The translations under genes were made by a program, and so were the position numbers. A stretch of DNA of 64,000 nucleotides from Neoarius graeffei (lineage: Eukaryota > Chordata > Actinopteri > Siluriformes > Ariidae): the NCBI RefSeq assembly GCF_027579695.1, contig NC_083586.1, positions 6,816,001 through 6,880,000 on the forward strand. Direction: 5' to 3'. Positions 44,487 to 56,100 of the stretch are shown piece after piece. Within the stretch, counting starts at the first letter, position 1; every line of letters starts with the position of its first letter. The notes beneath the pieces are model-generated. The model had not been told where the DNA came from, ran no database searches, and saw nothing but the letters and a program-made list of their open reading frames with translations.

Positions 44487-45941
44487 AGGGATAATAGGCC
44501 CGACTTCACTCTCCCTGTTAGTGGCAGAGAACAGCCTGGACAGTGCGTCAGGTTTGGTGTTCTTGGAGCCGGGGCGGTACGATAGGGTGAAGTCAAACCG
44601 ACTGAAAAACAGGGCCCACCTAGCCTGTCGTGGGTTCAGTCTCTTGGCTTGCTGGAGGTACTCCAGGTTCTTGTGGTCCGTCCAAACCAGGAATGGATGT
44701 TGCGCTCCCTCCAGCCAGTGCCTCCACTCCCCAAGGGCCAGTTTGACCGCTAGCAGTTCTCAATCCCCCACATCATACCGGGACTCCGCAGGACTCAGGC
44801 GGTGGGAGAAGTAAGCGCAGGGGTGCAGCTTTCCTTCCGAATGTTGAGAGAGCACTGCGCTGACACCACTGTCCGAGGCGTCCACCTGCACGATGAATGG
44901 TTGGGAGGTGTCCGGGAGGACCAGAATGGGTGCCACGCAGAAGCGGTGCTTGAGGTCTTTGAATGCCTTTTCCGCCTGAGGAGACCAGACATAAGATCAA
45001 CCTGTCCCTTTGGTGAGGTCCGACATGGGTGCTGCTACAGAACTAAAGTTCCTGATAAACTTGTGGTAGAAGTTAGCAAATCCTAAGAACCGCTGAACCT
45101 CTTTGACGGACTTGGGAGTGGGCCAGTCCCGGATGGCCAGGGTTTTGGCTGGGTCCATTTGGAGTTGGCCTGTCCATACAATAAAACCCAGAAAGGAGAC
45201 CTCGGGAACATGAAATTCGCATTTCTGGGCCTTGGCGAACAGATTGTTCTGTAGCAGCCTCTGGAGAACCTGGCGGACATGGTGGCCGTGCTCCTGCACG
45301 GTCTTGGAAAAGATAAGGATGTCGTCGAGGTAGACAAAAACGTACAGGTTAATCATGTCCCTCAAGACGTCATTGATTAGGGCCTGAAAAACAGCTGGTG
45401 TGTTGGTGAGTCCGAAGGGCATCACCTGGTATTTGTAGTGCCCAGACGGGGTGTTAAAGGCAGTCTTCCACTCATCTCCCTGTCAGATACGGATGAGGTG
45501 GTATGCGTTCTGTAGGTCCAACTTGGTGAAGATGGTGGCGCCTTGGAGCAGGTCGAATGCTGTGGACATCAGCGGAAGGGGATATCGGTTGCGCACAGTG
45601 ATCTTGTTCAGGCCCCTGTAGTCAATACATGGTCGGAGCCCCCCATCCTTCTTGCCGACAAAGAAGAAGCCGGCACCAGCAGGTGAGGTGGAGGGTCGAA
45701 TGAACCCAGAGACCAGGGCGTCTTTGAGGTATTCCTCCATGGCCTTGTGTTCTGGCTGAGAGAGGGAAAACAGTCTGCCACGAGAAGGGGTAGTCTCAGG
45801 GAGCAAATCGATGGCACAGTTGTAGGCCCGGTGCAGAGGAAGAATGGCGGCCCTGCTTTTGCTGAATACCTCCTTCAAATCCCAGTACTCTGTGGGAACT
45901 TGAGATAGCTCGGTGAGATCAGGGGGCTCGGCAGGAGACAC
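44487..45941 (-). pseudogene. Chromodomain gypsy reverse transcriptase and RNase H (broken)
   Basis: 45941-45483: [65 protein letters not shown] (first catalytic D). A TGA follows where [12 protein letters not shown] residues should continue. 45425-44997: [29 protein letters not shown] (YLDD), [13 protein letters not shown]. RNase H fragments at 44997-44600 include the [13 protein letters not shown] word and the HKNLEYLQQAKR word, in changing frames. About four breaks. Confidence 0.85.
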
Positions 45942-45983
45942 AGGAGAGCTAGAGTGCAGACAAGAGGCATGGCACGCAGGGCC

Positions 45984-47118
45984 TCATTCCACAACCTGGC
46001 TTGTTACCCAGTCTATGCGAGGGTTGTGGCGGGTAAGCAAAGGAAGGCCTAGAATCACTGGGAACTCTGGTGAAGGAATCAGGTGCAGGGATATTTCTTC
46101 CTTGTGACCTTGAGACTGGAGGAAGACTGGAGAAGTTACTTGGGTGACTCTTCCATCACCTAAGACTTGGCCATCCAGGGCAGACACAGACAGTGGGACT
46201 TCAAGAGGTGCAGTCGGGACATTGATACTTTGGGCAAAGTGAACATCCATAAAGTTTCCAGCCGCCCCGGAGTCTAACAAGGCTTGACAAGAGTGGACGG
46301 ACTCACCCCAGGAGATGGAGACCGGGATGTAAACTCCTTGGCCAGGAAGTTCAGGAGAGAGGGTAGACCCCGTCACAACCCTCCCTCGGCTGGACGGGGC
46401 GGTCCTTTTCCCGAGAGTTCAGGACATGATGCTCGGAAGTGACCAGGCTTGCCACAGTAGATGCAGCACTTGTCCCTCCTTCTGCGCTCCCTCTCAGATG
46501 CGGAGAGGCGAGTACGACCCACTTGCATGGGTTCTGGACAGTCACTGGAGGAGGTAGACGGGCTCCAGGTAGAGGCAGGGAGGCCGGGGAGGCTCAGAAC
46601 TTGGTGGCGTTCTCTCATCCTGTTGTCCAGATGAGTAGAATGTGAGATCAGTGTTTCGAGGTCACTAGGGCATCCGATAGAAGCCAGACCGTCTTTGATG
46701 GCGTCAGACAGACCATGGTGGAAGGCTGACACCAGGGCACTGTAGGCTGAAGCTCAAAGATGAGTTGGCACTGGGTAAGAAACTCTCGACACTCACTGTG
46801 CTTGCCGTCATACCTCTGTGGTGCAGGAAGGCTGGGTTCGCGAGGTGAAGAAGGCAGCATGGCAGGAGGCACTGGAGCAGGAGCGGATGATGGAGCAGGA
46901 GCAGAATCAGGCGGAGGAGATGGGGGCAGAGAAGTCAGCTGTGCCAGGGTTTTCCCAATCTGCTGAAGCAGTACCTCGTGGCGAGCAAGGGTCTCACGTT
47001 GGCTTGCTAGAGTCCGTCCATGAGTGTCCATGGTGGATCCAAGGCATGTTAACGCAGCCATCATTCCCTGAAGGTTGGCCGGGTAGACAGATGAAGAAGC
47101 CTCTGCTGAGTCGGTCAT
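45984..47118 (-). pseudogene. Chromodomain gypsy gag and protease (broken)
   Basis: 47118-46648 starts gag 14 bases from the LTR (MTDSAEASS) with a proline/serine-rich middle. It frameshifts near 46740 into 46732-46373 (MSAFHHGLSDAIKDG, then CCHC zinc knuckle CIYCGKPGHFRASC). 46376-45984 is the protease, with active site ALLDSGAAGNFMD and the ILGLPLLTRHNPRIDW end that normally precedes the reverse transcriptase. Each domain is readable; the joined gene is not. Confidence 0.85.
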
Positions 47119-47131
47119 GATGGAGTCTTTC
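47119..47131 (-). promoter_or_regulatory. Primer site of self-priming type
   Basis: The 13 bases between the 5' LTR and the gag ATG do not resemble a tRNA complement. On the coding strand they read GAAAGACTCCATC. AAAGACTC (47123-47130) is complementary to GAGTCTTT at the probable 5' end of the transcript (59567-59574, about 30 bases after the TATA box). This matches the self-priming known for Tf1 and proposed for vertebrate sushi elements. Confidence 0.65.
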
Positions 47132-47161
47132 TGTTAGGGTTTTGCTGGGATTCAAACCTGG
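47132..47161 (-). repeat. 5' LTR of the chromodomain gypsy, inner stub
   Basis: The first 30 bases of the LTR on the + strand (TGTTAGGGTTTTGCTGGG...CCTGG), cut by the inserted transposon. It continues at 59204. Confidence 0.92.
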
Positions 47162-47376
47162 GCCCTGTACTACGAACGGTGGTTAACCTACCCAGAAGTA
47201 ACCCAGGGTTCCCCCACTAAACTGGGGTTGACAAAACCTGGTTATTTTGTTTGGGGTTAAACGGTACTATGACACCAGTTATGAAGTTGATTTGTTGAAC
47301 CTGTGTTAACCTAATCAGGGTTAATGCGCATTCACGTGAAAGGGGAGGTTATCAGCGCAAATCACCACTGTTCACA

Positions 47377-47580
47377 ATGGCACGGTCGCCGTACTTCACG
47401 GAGGAAGAATGCGCTGTCATAATGCAAAGCTACGAGGAGTTCAAAACAACATTAAGAGCAAAATCTAACACAGTGGCTGCCAATAAGGAGCGGCAAGCAT
47501 GTTGGCAACAAATTGCCGATCGGGTAATTGCGCAAGTACATTCTCCCTTCTACATGTTCCAGAACAGAAGTATAGGATGA
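47377..47580 (+). CDS. Myb/SANT-like DNA-binding protein fragment
   Basis: 67 residues: FTEEECAVIMQSYEEFKT, then NKERQACWQQIADRV, with the three tryptophan/aromatic positions of a Myb/SANT-like domain of the type found in NAIF1 and in Harbinger accessory proteins. It stops soon after one domain. It is either the truncated first exon of the transposon's DNA-binding protein or a relic. The region 47581-48231 after it shows no continuation. Confidence 0.6.
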   Translation: MARSPYFTEEECAVIMQSYEEFKTTLRAKSNTVAANKERQACWQQIADRVIAQVHSPFYMFQNRSIG

Positions 47581-48231
47581 GAGAAAGCTTCATGATCAAT
47601 CACAAGTCACAGAAAATGGTCCTTCGACGTGGCCCCAGTCATATATAGCTTGTTTAATGTCCGAAAAATCCTGAATAAAATTTGGTATGGTAAATTCATG
47701 GAGTAGCCTACTTAAGCTGATATGTGCACATGAGTCACATGAATTAGGATGACTGACTGTTCAGTCCCTTTGACTAAGTTGGTGTATGTCCTGTGAACAT
47801 TTCAGAGGCAACAGCAGTGCCAAACGCAATTGGCAACAGGTGAAAATTAAATATAAAAACATCATTCATAATGGTGTGTGTGTGTGCGTGCGTGTGCCAG
47901 CAAGCAAGCATTCATTTGCCTTTTATTTATTCAAGTTTTATCTGTTTGCCTAATAGTTCAAATTGTTTTGTATATAGTTTATAATGCTGTTGTGTGATAT
48001 TAATGATAATATTGTGGGAAAACTACTTTGCACGGACGTTCATTTAATTTATTCTATCGTCATTTTGTTTGTTCTATTTTGCGTATTTTATTTATTTATC
48101 TGTTTGTCTAGTTGTATCTATTTTTCTAATAATAATATATTTTTTGCATTAATAGTTTGTTTTTTCCTATTAAAATAATCTTGTGTTCTTGTTATAACTT
48201 TATCTATTTATCTGACTGTTTAGTTGTATCT

Positions 48232-48546
48232 TGTGGCAGCGGGGGCGTGGTCAAGTGCCGGTCTGTGACAGGAGGGCGGAGTCAGGGAAGGTGAGTGGCA
48301 GAATCACTACACCTGAGAGCAATTAACCTGTGTTTGTATCTTCCCAGTGACCGCGCCCTACTTAAGGAGGGAGAGCGAGAGCAGAGGAGCTTTGCTGAAC
48401 CAGATGCTGAGTGTGTGTGTGTGTGTGTGTGTCTGAAAAGTGCACATAATTGTTATGCTGAAAAGCGTGGTAATAAAACGTGTTGTCAAACCTGATCTCT
48501 GTCCTGCCATCCTCTGTGCTCCACCCACGGACACTGAACCGTTACA
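48232..48546 (+). repeat. 5' LTR of Gmr1-like copy B
   Basis: TGTGGCAGCGGGGGC to GAACCGTTACA. It contains CCCTACTTAAGGAGG (TATA-like position), a GT run (48412-48432) and AATAAAACG (poly-A signal, about 48472). Confidence 0.92.
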
Positions 48547-48547
48547 G

Positions 48548-48565
48548 TGGTGCTGAAACCCGGGA
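48548..48565 (+). promoter_or_regulatory. Primer-binding site, tRNA-Phe-like
   Basis: TGGTGCTGAAACCCGGGA starts two bases after the LTR. It is complementary to the 3' end of vertebrate tRNA-Phe (including CCA) at 17 of 18 positions; the tRNA sequence is from memory. Confidence 0.65.
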
Positions 48566-48592
48566 CCTGGAGCACAGCAGCCTCACAGCCCC

Positions 48593-49231
48593 ATGGAGTC
48601 CTCCCCGTTCGCTGGACTGATCCATGCCCTCGCCACTGCCCAGCAAAGCCAGCACCAGGCGCTACTCACCCTCCGAAAGGAGCAAGAAGAGCGGTTCGAG
48701 GCCCTGGTGTTGGCCCAACAGGAAGATCGCCAGGCGTTCCGGCACCTCCTCGCGTCAGCAGGGCCCACCAGCGCTCCTACCACGGGCCCGTCTCCCCTCA
48801 CCGTCACCAAGATGGGCCCGCAGGACGACCCCGAGGCGTTCATCACGCTCTTTGAGCAAGTCGCCGAAGCCTCGGGGTGGCCGATGGAGCAGCGCGCGGC
48901 GCGCCTCCTCCCCCTGCTCACGTGAGAAGCACAGCTGGCCACGCTACAGCTCCCCGCCGACCGCCGGCTGGCCTACGTCCTCCGCCGGGCCGTCCTCCAG
49001 CGCGTGGGGCGCACTCCAGAACAGCAGCGCCAGCGCTTCCGCGAGCTGCGCTTGGAGGAAGTCGGCCGGCCGTTCGCGTTTGGCCAGCAGCTCCAGGACG
49101 CCTGCTGGTGGTGGCTGAGGGCCAACAACCGCGACGCCGAAGGAATCCTCGACCAGGTGGCGCTGAAACAGTTCGTCGCTCGCGTGTTTATGTCTGTTTA
49201 TGACTACGTTTATGTCACGGACACTGCGTGA
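48593..49231 (+). pseudogene. Gmr1 copy B gag with SCAN-like domain
   Basis: Opens MESSPFAGLIHALATAQQ with a glutamine/glutamate-rich helix (residues 1-50). A TGA at 48923 interrupts, and the same frame continues to 49231. The downstream part reads RFRELRLEEVGRPFAFGQQL and DAEGILDQVALKQFVARV, which follows the helix pattern of the SCAN dimerisation domain (leucine-rich helices ending in an LEQF-like word). SCAN is thought to derive from the gag capsid of Gmr1-type elements. The frame then enters the deletion junction near 49190. Confidence 0.75.
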
Positions 49232-51470
49232 ACTGTATGGGTTATTGGGGATTAAGCCGATCCGCACCAGCGTGTATCACCCACAAACGGACGGTTTAGT
49301 AGAACAGTTCAACTGCACCCTCAAAAATATTATTAAAAAATTCGTAAGTGAGGACGCACGTAATTGGGATAAGTGGCTCGAACCCTTGCTGTTCTCAGTG
49401 TGAGAGGTTCCCCAAGCCTCCACGGGGTTCTCTCCATTCGAATTATTATATGGGCGTAAGCCGCGCGGCATCCTAGATGTGCTGCGGGAAAATTGGGAGG
49501 AGGGACCTTCACAAAGCAAAAACAAAATTCAGTATGTTATGGACCTGCGTGCAAAACTCTACACGCTCACCCACCTAACTCAGGAGAATTTGCGGCAGGC
49601 CCAGGAACGGCAAGCCCGCCTGTACAACAAGGGTACGCGCCTTAGAGAGTTCACTCCGGGAGATAAAGTACTCGTACTGCTGCCCACGTTGAGCTCCAAA
49701 TTGATCGCCAAGTGGCAAGGACCCTTTGAGGTCACACGGCAAGTCGGGGACGTCGACTATGAGGTGAGGCGAACGGACAGGGGTGGGGCGCTACAGATTT
49801 ACTACCTCAATCTGCTTAAACGCTGGAACGAGGAGGTCCCCGTGGTGTTGGTGTCAGTGGTTCCAGAGAAGGCGGAGCTGGGGCCGGAGGTTCGAAAAGG
49901 GAGATTGGCATCACGTACCTCTCCGGTCCCCTGTGGAGACCACCTCTCCCCGACCCAACTCACGGAGGTCGCCCAGTTGCAGACCGAGTTTTCGGATGTG
50001 TTCTCGCCCCTGCCTGGTCGCACTAACCTCATAGAGCACCACATCGAGACGCCCCCGGGGGTGGTAGTGCGTAGCTGCCCTTACAGGCTACCCGAACACA
50101 AAAAAAAGGTGGTTCGGGAAGAACTTCAGACCATGCTCGAAATGGGCATCGTCGAGGAGTCCCACAGTGACTGGAGCAGCCAGTCCGTACCCAAGGCCGA
50201 CGGGTCGGTCCGGTTCTGTGCGGACTATAGGAAAGTCAACGCGGTGTCTAAATTTGACGCGTACCCAATGCCTCGTATTGACGAGCTGCTCGATCGACTA
50301 GGCACGGCTCGCTTTTATTCGACACTGGATTTGACGAAGGGATATTGGCAGATCCCCTTGACTCCACTATCCCGAGAAAAAATGGTCTTTTCCACACCGT
50401 TTGGGTTACACCAATTCGTCACACTTTCCACACTGTTTGGGCTGTTTGGGGCGCCTGCTACGTTTCAGCGGCTGATGGATCGGGTCCTCCGCCCCCACGC
50501 CACCTATGCGGCCGCCTATCTTGATGACATCATTATATATAGTAACGACTGGCCGAGGCACTTAGAACACCTAAGGGCCGTCCTTAGGTCGCTGAGGCGA
50601 GCGGGTCTCACAGCCAACCCAAAGAAGTGTGCTATTGGGTGGGTGGAAGTACGGTATCTGGGCTTCCACTTGGGCAACGGGCAGGTGCGTCCCCAAATTA
50701 ACAAGACAGCAGCGATTGCGGCTTGCCCAAGGCCCAAGACCAAAAAGGGGGTGAGACAGTTCCTGGGGCTGGCTGGCTATTATCGTAGGTTTATACCTAA
50801 TTATTCGGATGTCACCAGCCCGCTGACTGATCTCACTATAAAGGGGGCACCAGATCTGGTCCAGTGGACGGAGCAATGCCAACGGGCTTTTTCAGAGGTA
50901 AAGGCTGCACTGTGTGGGGAGCCACTTCTACACTCCCCTGACTTTTCTCTCCCCTTTGTGTTGCAGACCGATGCGTCGGACAGAGGGCTGGGGGCGGTTT
51001 TGTCCCAGGAGGTGGAGGGGGAGGACCGCCCCATCCTGTATATAAGCAGGAAGCTGTCGGTGCATGAGGGGCGCTACAGCACCATAGAGAAAGAGTGTCT
51101 GGCCATCAAGTGGGTGGTCCTTGCCCTCCGGTACTACCTGCTGGGGTGCCCTTTCACCCTCTGTTCGGACCATGCACCCCTCCAGTCGCTCCACCGCATG
51201 AAAGATGCCAACGCGCGGATCACCCGTTGGTATCTGGCACTCCAACCCTTTAATTTCAAGGTGGTCCACAGGCCGGGGGCGCAGATGGTCGTGGCGGACT
51301 TCCTCTCCCTCCAAGGGGGGGGGGAGTCAGCTGCAGGCCGGACGGCCGCCCGGCCTGAGTCGGGCGGTGGGGGTATGTGGCAGCGGGGGCATGGTCAAGC
51401 GCTGGTCTGTGACAGGAGGGTGGAGCCAGGGAAGGTAAGTGGCAGAATCACTACACCTGAGAGCAATTAA
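49200..51470 (+). pseudogene. Gmr1 copy B integrase-RT-RNase H polyprotein, one stop
   Basis: One frame from 49200 with a single TGA at 49401-49403, at a site that copy A suggests was arginine or similar. The 663-residue open part runs 49479-51470. Order: integrase C-terminal half (HPQTDGLVEQFN with the catalytic E; FTPGDKVLVLLPT), protease-like linker, then reverse transcriptase (VPKADGSVRFCADYRKVN, FYSTLDLTKGYWQIPL, AAYLDDIIIYSNDW with YLDD) and RNase H (LQTDASDRGLGAVLSQE, STIEKECLAIKW, CSDHAPLQSL, VADFLSLQ). Compared with copy A, a few residues are missing at SDWSSQSVP and an extra STLFGLF is present before GAPATFQ. Confidence 0.9.
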
Positions 51471-51676
51471 CCTGTGTTTGTGTCTTCCCAGTGACCGCGC
51501 CCTACTTAAGGAGGGAGAGCGAGAGCAGAGGAGCTTTGCTGAACCAGACGCTGTGTGTGTGTCTGAAAAGTGCACATAATTGTTATGCTGAAAAGCATGG
51601 TAATAAAACGTGTTGTCAAACCTGATCTCTGTCCTGCCGTCCTCTGTGCTCCACCCACGAACACTGAACCGTTACA
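51377..51676 (+). repeat. 3' LTR of Gmr1-like copy B
   Basis: 300 bp, same ends as the 5' LTR, with a shorter GT run. A purine-rich GGCGGTGGGGGTA lies directly before it as likely polypurine tract. Confidence 0.92.
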
Positions 51677-52269
51677 TATCTATTTTTGTTACAATTTCAA
51701 TATTTTTCATATAGAAAGTTTGTTTTTTTCTATTAAAATGTTCTTGTGTGATAACTAGTTCTTGTGTTATATTTATTGTAGTTGTATCTATTTTGTATCT
51801 CAGACTTAAATATTTTTGTAAAACAAGTGTTTTTCTATAAAATATTCTTGCGTTCTTGATAACTATGTTCTTGAGTGGGTTCTTTTTTGTTTTATACAGA
51901 AAAGCCATTCTGCATGGACATTCATTGAAGCCCTCATTGTTTTTTAATGGTTATTTATGAGCATTTAGGGGTTAAAATAATGTAAGTCTAGGTTGCTTTA
52001 CATAAAAGGTATGTCCAGAAATATTGATGTCAATGTCGAAGCAGAGGGATCTGGCTTCTTTAGACACTGTCTTCTTAAAACTGAATAAATATTTAAAAAG
52101 AGCCAAATGAGCCAGTCTTTTGAACGGCTCTTTTCAAAGAACGGATCACAAAGATGCGGATCCCATCAAAGAGCCATAAATCCCATCTCTAATCTGCGCT
52201 CCGATATCGCACGGGTCATCCAGGTACGCTAGCATTGTCTCTAGAGGAAATGTCGGTGGAGAGGTGGTG
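51677..52269. other. Interior of the GCCCTG-end transposon
   Basis: AT-rich sequence, then at 52090-52190 a block with GAGCCA and AACGGCTCTTTT words, and a short GC-richer part up to the retrovirus. No protein domain recognised. Confidence 0.5.
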
Positions 52270-52674
52270 TGTTAGAACCTGCGTCTGTCCTAGTTCAGAT
52301 GCGTCGACATAAGAGCGCTCTGGAGCAGGGTTAAAACAAACCACACGAGTTAAATCAATCTGGTTTATTCAAGCACTGCTCAGTGATACACAGAAAGAGC
52401 AGGGTTTATATACATCAGAAGCTTGCGTGACAAGATAAGTAAGGGGCTCGGGGGCACAAGGTGAACTCGCCAGATAAGGAGTCGTTTTTATTATACATGA
52501 AAGAGCAGACCATACACCCCCTAGAACAGGAGGAACCAGGAATGTGGTTTCAGCGAAACTAGAAGGTACAGAGAAAATAAAAGAGTATGTTCTCGCGATT
52601 ATGCACGTTTACCAGGGTGTGAAAGGGTCATAAAGCTCAGGACAGCTATGCACGAGAACACACACAATCTTACA
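52270..52674 (-). repeat. 3' LTR of the retrovirus
   Basis: TGTTAGAACC to CAATCTTACA on the + strand. The reverse strand holds a TATA box (TATATAAA at 52405-52412) and AATAAA (52364-52369) about 36 bases further on. Confidence 0.95.
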
Positions 52675-52675
52675 A

Positions 52676-52686
52676 TCCCCTCTTTT
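52676..52686 (-). other. Polypurine tract of the retrovirus
   Basis: Coding strand AAAAGAGGGGA one base from the 3' LTR, the expected plus-strand primer. Confidence 0.8.
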
Positions 52687-52715
52687 ATACTTTGTTTACA
52701 GAGTATAACTACAGT

Positions 52716-52901
52716 TTAGACTCCAACGTATTGACAGACATAACATGATTCATTAGTATGTTGTTTAGCAGTCCAGTTGGCAAATCGCCAAAAAACGTTG
52801 TCCTCGTGGCTGGCTTGAGCGGGATTCCCTGCTCCAAGCGCTAAGACCAATACCAGAAGGAAAGTCATACTGGTCACTGACTTTGTTCTTTCTGTGTCCA
52901 C
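52716..52901 (-). pseudogene. Retroviral env stub
   Basis: 61 residues starting MDTERTKS, with a strongly hydrophobic signal-peptide-like segment (about 13-24), then two potential N-glycosylation sites (NWT, NES) and CYVC before a stop. A full env would need well over 1 kb; only 30 bases remain before the polypurine tract. The surface and transmembrane parts are therefore deleted. The family is not identifiable from this piece. Confidence 0.7.
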
Positions 52902-53119
52902 AGGATGTAGATAGTTGAAGGTAGCCCAGGCTCACGTGTCTTCCAGATTCCTCAGTTCAGAAGTCTGCGGGACGCACCGACCATCCCCTCTTTGTAGATC
53001 AGCCGAAACCGGATCACTCCGGATGCTGGAAAGGGGATCCCTGAAAAGGCCGTCAGCTATTGTCACAGCAACTTTCTGAAACACAAAAACCTGTTAAGCA
53101 TCAACAATATAGATTTCTA

Positions 53120-56100
53120 TTACATTGGAGCCTTCTTTATTCGACTGGCATGAATCCACTGTGGAAAAAGGTCAGTTAGTACAGCCGTTCGAGTTACAGC
53201 GAGCACATCCGTGGGTTCACTGTAGGGTGGTTCCTCTAGAGGAGTACCTAATTTAGCGAATTTTTTCACCAAAACCTTATCCCCAACCTCGAAGGGATGA
53301 GTGGGTGCCTCAGGAATGGGAGGCTTTTTGGAGTTTAGTCTCGTCCAGTACTCATCCAACACCCGCATGAGACCCACGGCGTACTCACTGAGATGTACAT
53401 CAAGATCACTCGTTCCTATAGCCTGCATACCTCTGCGCCAGGGTGTAGGAAAAGGCCGGCCCATCACGAGCTCGTACGGAGACAGGTTGTCGAGGGCCAC
53501 TTGAGCGGTCATTCGCATGTCAGCGAGAACTAAAGGCAAAACTTGTACCCAATTTTTAGTACCAGCTTCTTGCATGGCTTTACGCAGCTTACCCTTGATT
53601 GTTCTGTTTGCGCGCTCCACAATGCCGGAGGACTGCGGATGGTACGGGATGTGGAAACGCCAATGGATCTTTAAGTCTTTACACAGTTCTTGTGTCACCT
53701 TAGAGGTGAACGGCGTCCCTTTGTCAGAGTCTATCCCTACCGGGAGGCCATAACGCGGAATGATTTCTTGCGTCAACTTGTTTACTGCCGTGCGAGCGTC
53801 TTCTTTCCCACAGGGGAAAGCCTCCACCCATCGTGAAAATTTGTCGACCATGACCAAGAGATACTTAAAGGGGCCCTGTTTTGGCATGTGAGTAAAGTCA
53901 ATCTGCCATTCCTGGAACGGCGTGTCAGGTATGGGAAGGTGCTGATGTACCGCGCCTGGTTTAGATGGATTATTCTGGGCGCACGTTAAACATCTGTCTA
54001 GAATGTGATGTACATCGGTGTGTATTTTGTCGATGCAAAATATTTTGGATAGATCCTCCACTACCCCTCTTCGGCCGCGGTGAGTGGGACCATGAAACTC
54101 GCGGACGAGAAAGGGAGTACAGTGACGAGGTAAACAAAGACGGCCCTGAGCATCGATCCGAACGCCGTCAGACGGCTGCGCGCCGCATGAGTCCCAGAAA
54201 TGGTTGTCTGAGGCCGAAGCGGAGGCCTGGAGGGAGATCAAGTCAATGTCCGGAAGAACGGCACTAATCATACGGCTGGATGAGACCAGGGAGAGAGTAA
54301 GCGAAGGCGGAAAAACACCGGAGGCAGCCGCGGCTTTGGCAATGCGATCGGCGAGAGAGTTTCCCCTGATCTCAAAAGAGTCCCCAATACAATGAGCACG
54401 AGTCTTAACAATGGCTAAAGAGCGCGGGAGAAGACACGCTGTAATAAGATCAGTAACAAGCGAAGAATGAGAAATGGGCTTACCGTCTGCAGTGGTGAAC
54501 CCACGCGAAGCCCAAATCCGACCAAAGTCATGAGCAACGCCGAAAGCGTAGCGTGAATCAGTGTAGATAGTGACGTCGGTGTCCTGAGCAATAACACATG
54601 CACGGGTTAGAGCGTATAGTTCGGCAGCCTGAGCCGAGGAGAAAGGAAGAGAAAAAGCTTCAACAGTTTCATCAGGAAGGCGGCACACAGAATAACCACA
54701 CACAAAGACGCCGTCAGAGGGGCGTGAACACGAGCCATCCACGAACAGCGAATCACCTGAAAGTAAGGGGGTGGAACGTAAGTCGGGGCGGATACTTGTC
54801 TCAAAAAGAATGCTAGAAATGCAGTCGTGTGTTTCAGAAGGAAGAAAATCATCCTGTGAATTGAGGAGGCGCTGAAGTGCGTGCGCGAGAGAATCAAAGG
54901 AGGAGGAGGGCTTAACAGTAAGGTTCTCGGTGGCCAAAAGAATAGACTCGTATCCAGAGCGACGCTGAGCAGATAAATGCTGGGTACTGAGGTTCTTTAA
55001 AACGTGCACTACATCATGTGAGGTGTGGAGAACGAGCGGGTGAGACAAAACCAGCCGTTCAGCGTCCGTGACCATGACAGCACATGCAGCCACCGCCCTG
55101 AGGCAAGCAGGGAGACCCTGTGCCACAGAATCGAGAGTTTTAGAGAGGAACGCACAAGGCCGCATACCCCCCCCGTGCTCCTGCGCCAAAACCCCAGACG
55201 CAGTTCCCTGCTGGTTGCACACATATAAATGAAACGGCAAACGGTAATTCGGAAGTCCGAGAGCAGGGGCCGAGCATAAAGCCTGTTTCAAGGCCCTGAA
55301 GGCCGTCAGCATCTCATCAGACCACACCAGGGGCTGAGTCAAAGGGTCCGAGTGCAGAATTGCAGAGCGCAGACACTTGTCATAGGTGGAACAGTCAGGA
55401 ATCCACTGGCGGCAGTAATTGATAAGTCCCAGGAAAGCCATGAGGGCGTGTTTTGTGGCGGGCACCTGAGTGTCTAGGATGACCTGCACACGCTCGGGGC
55501 TGAGCCTGCGGGAGCCCTGGGAGAGATCGTGACCCAGATATCGAACAGTGGGGAGGCAGAACTGAAGCTTAGTTCGTGAGACCTTGAAACCTTCTTGCGC
55601 CAGAAGAGAGAGGAGAGCGAGTGTGGCTTTAGCGCAAAGGTCCTCGTCCTCCGCCGTTACCAGAAGATCATCCGCGTATTGGAGCACGGAGGAGCCCGAG
55701 GGGAGGCACAAATCGGCCAAGGCGTCCCTAACTACAGCTGTAAAAACCGCAGGAGAATCAACATACCCTTGGGGTAACCTAGTCCAGGTGTACTGCTTTC
55801 CCCTGTGCGTAAAAGCGAACAGGGGCTGCGTGTCGTGGCCCACAGGGACGCTGAAAAAGGCAGAACAGAGATCAATTACAGAGAAAAACGCATGTTCACA
55901 CGGAATCGAGGCCATAAGAGAGGGAACGTCTGGAACTAATGGGGCGACTGGGATAATTAACTCATTAATCTTACGCAAATCCTGGGTGAAACGCCACGTG
56001 CCGTTGGGCTTCTGCACCGGGTTCACTGGAGTGTTATAAGGGCTAACACAGGGGACGACCACACCTTGCTCTAGGAGAGAACATAAAACATCATCAATGC

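Larger units (their letters stand above)
48232..51676 (+). mobile_element. Gmr1-like Ty3/gypsy retrotransposon, copy B (internally deleted)
   Basis: 3445 bp with two LTRs and a perfect 5-bp duplication TATCT at 48227-48231 and 51677-51681. It holds gag (N-terminal half), then after a deletion the integrase C-terminal half, reverse transcriptase and RNase H. The segment for zinc knuckle, protease and the start of integrase, present in copy A, is gone. The LTRs differ at roughly ten positions plus a GT-length difference. Confidence 0.92.

Noticed and set aside
47377..47580. Host NAIF1-like gene
   Set aside because: Lies inside inverted ends with a target duplication and ends after one domain.
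48547..49203. Arginine/proline-rich alternative frames over the Gmr1 copy B gag
   Set aside because: Off-frame reading of GC-rich gag; the gag frame shows the SCAN-like pattern.
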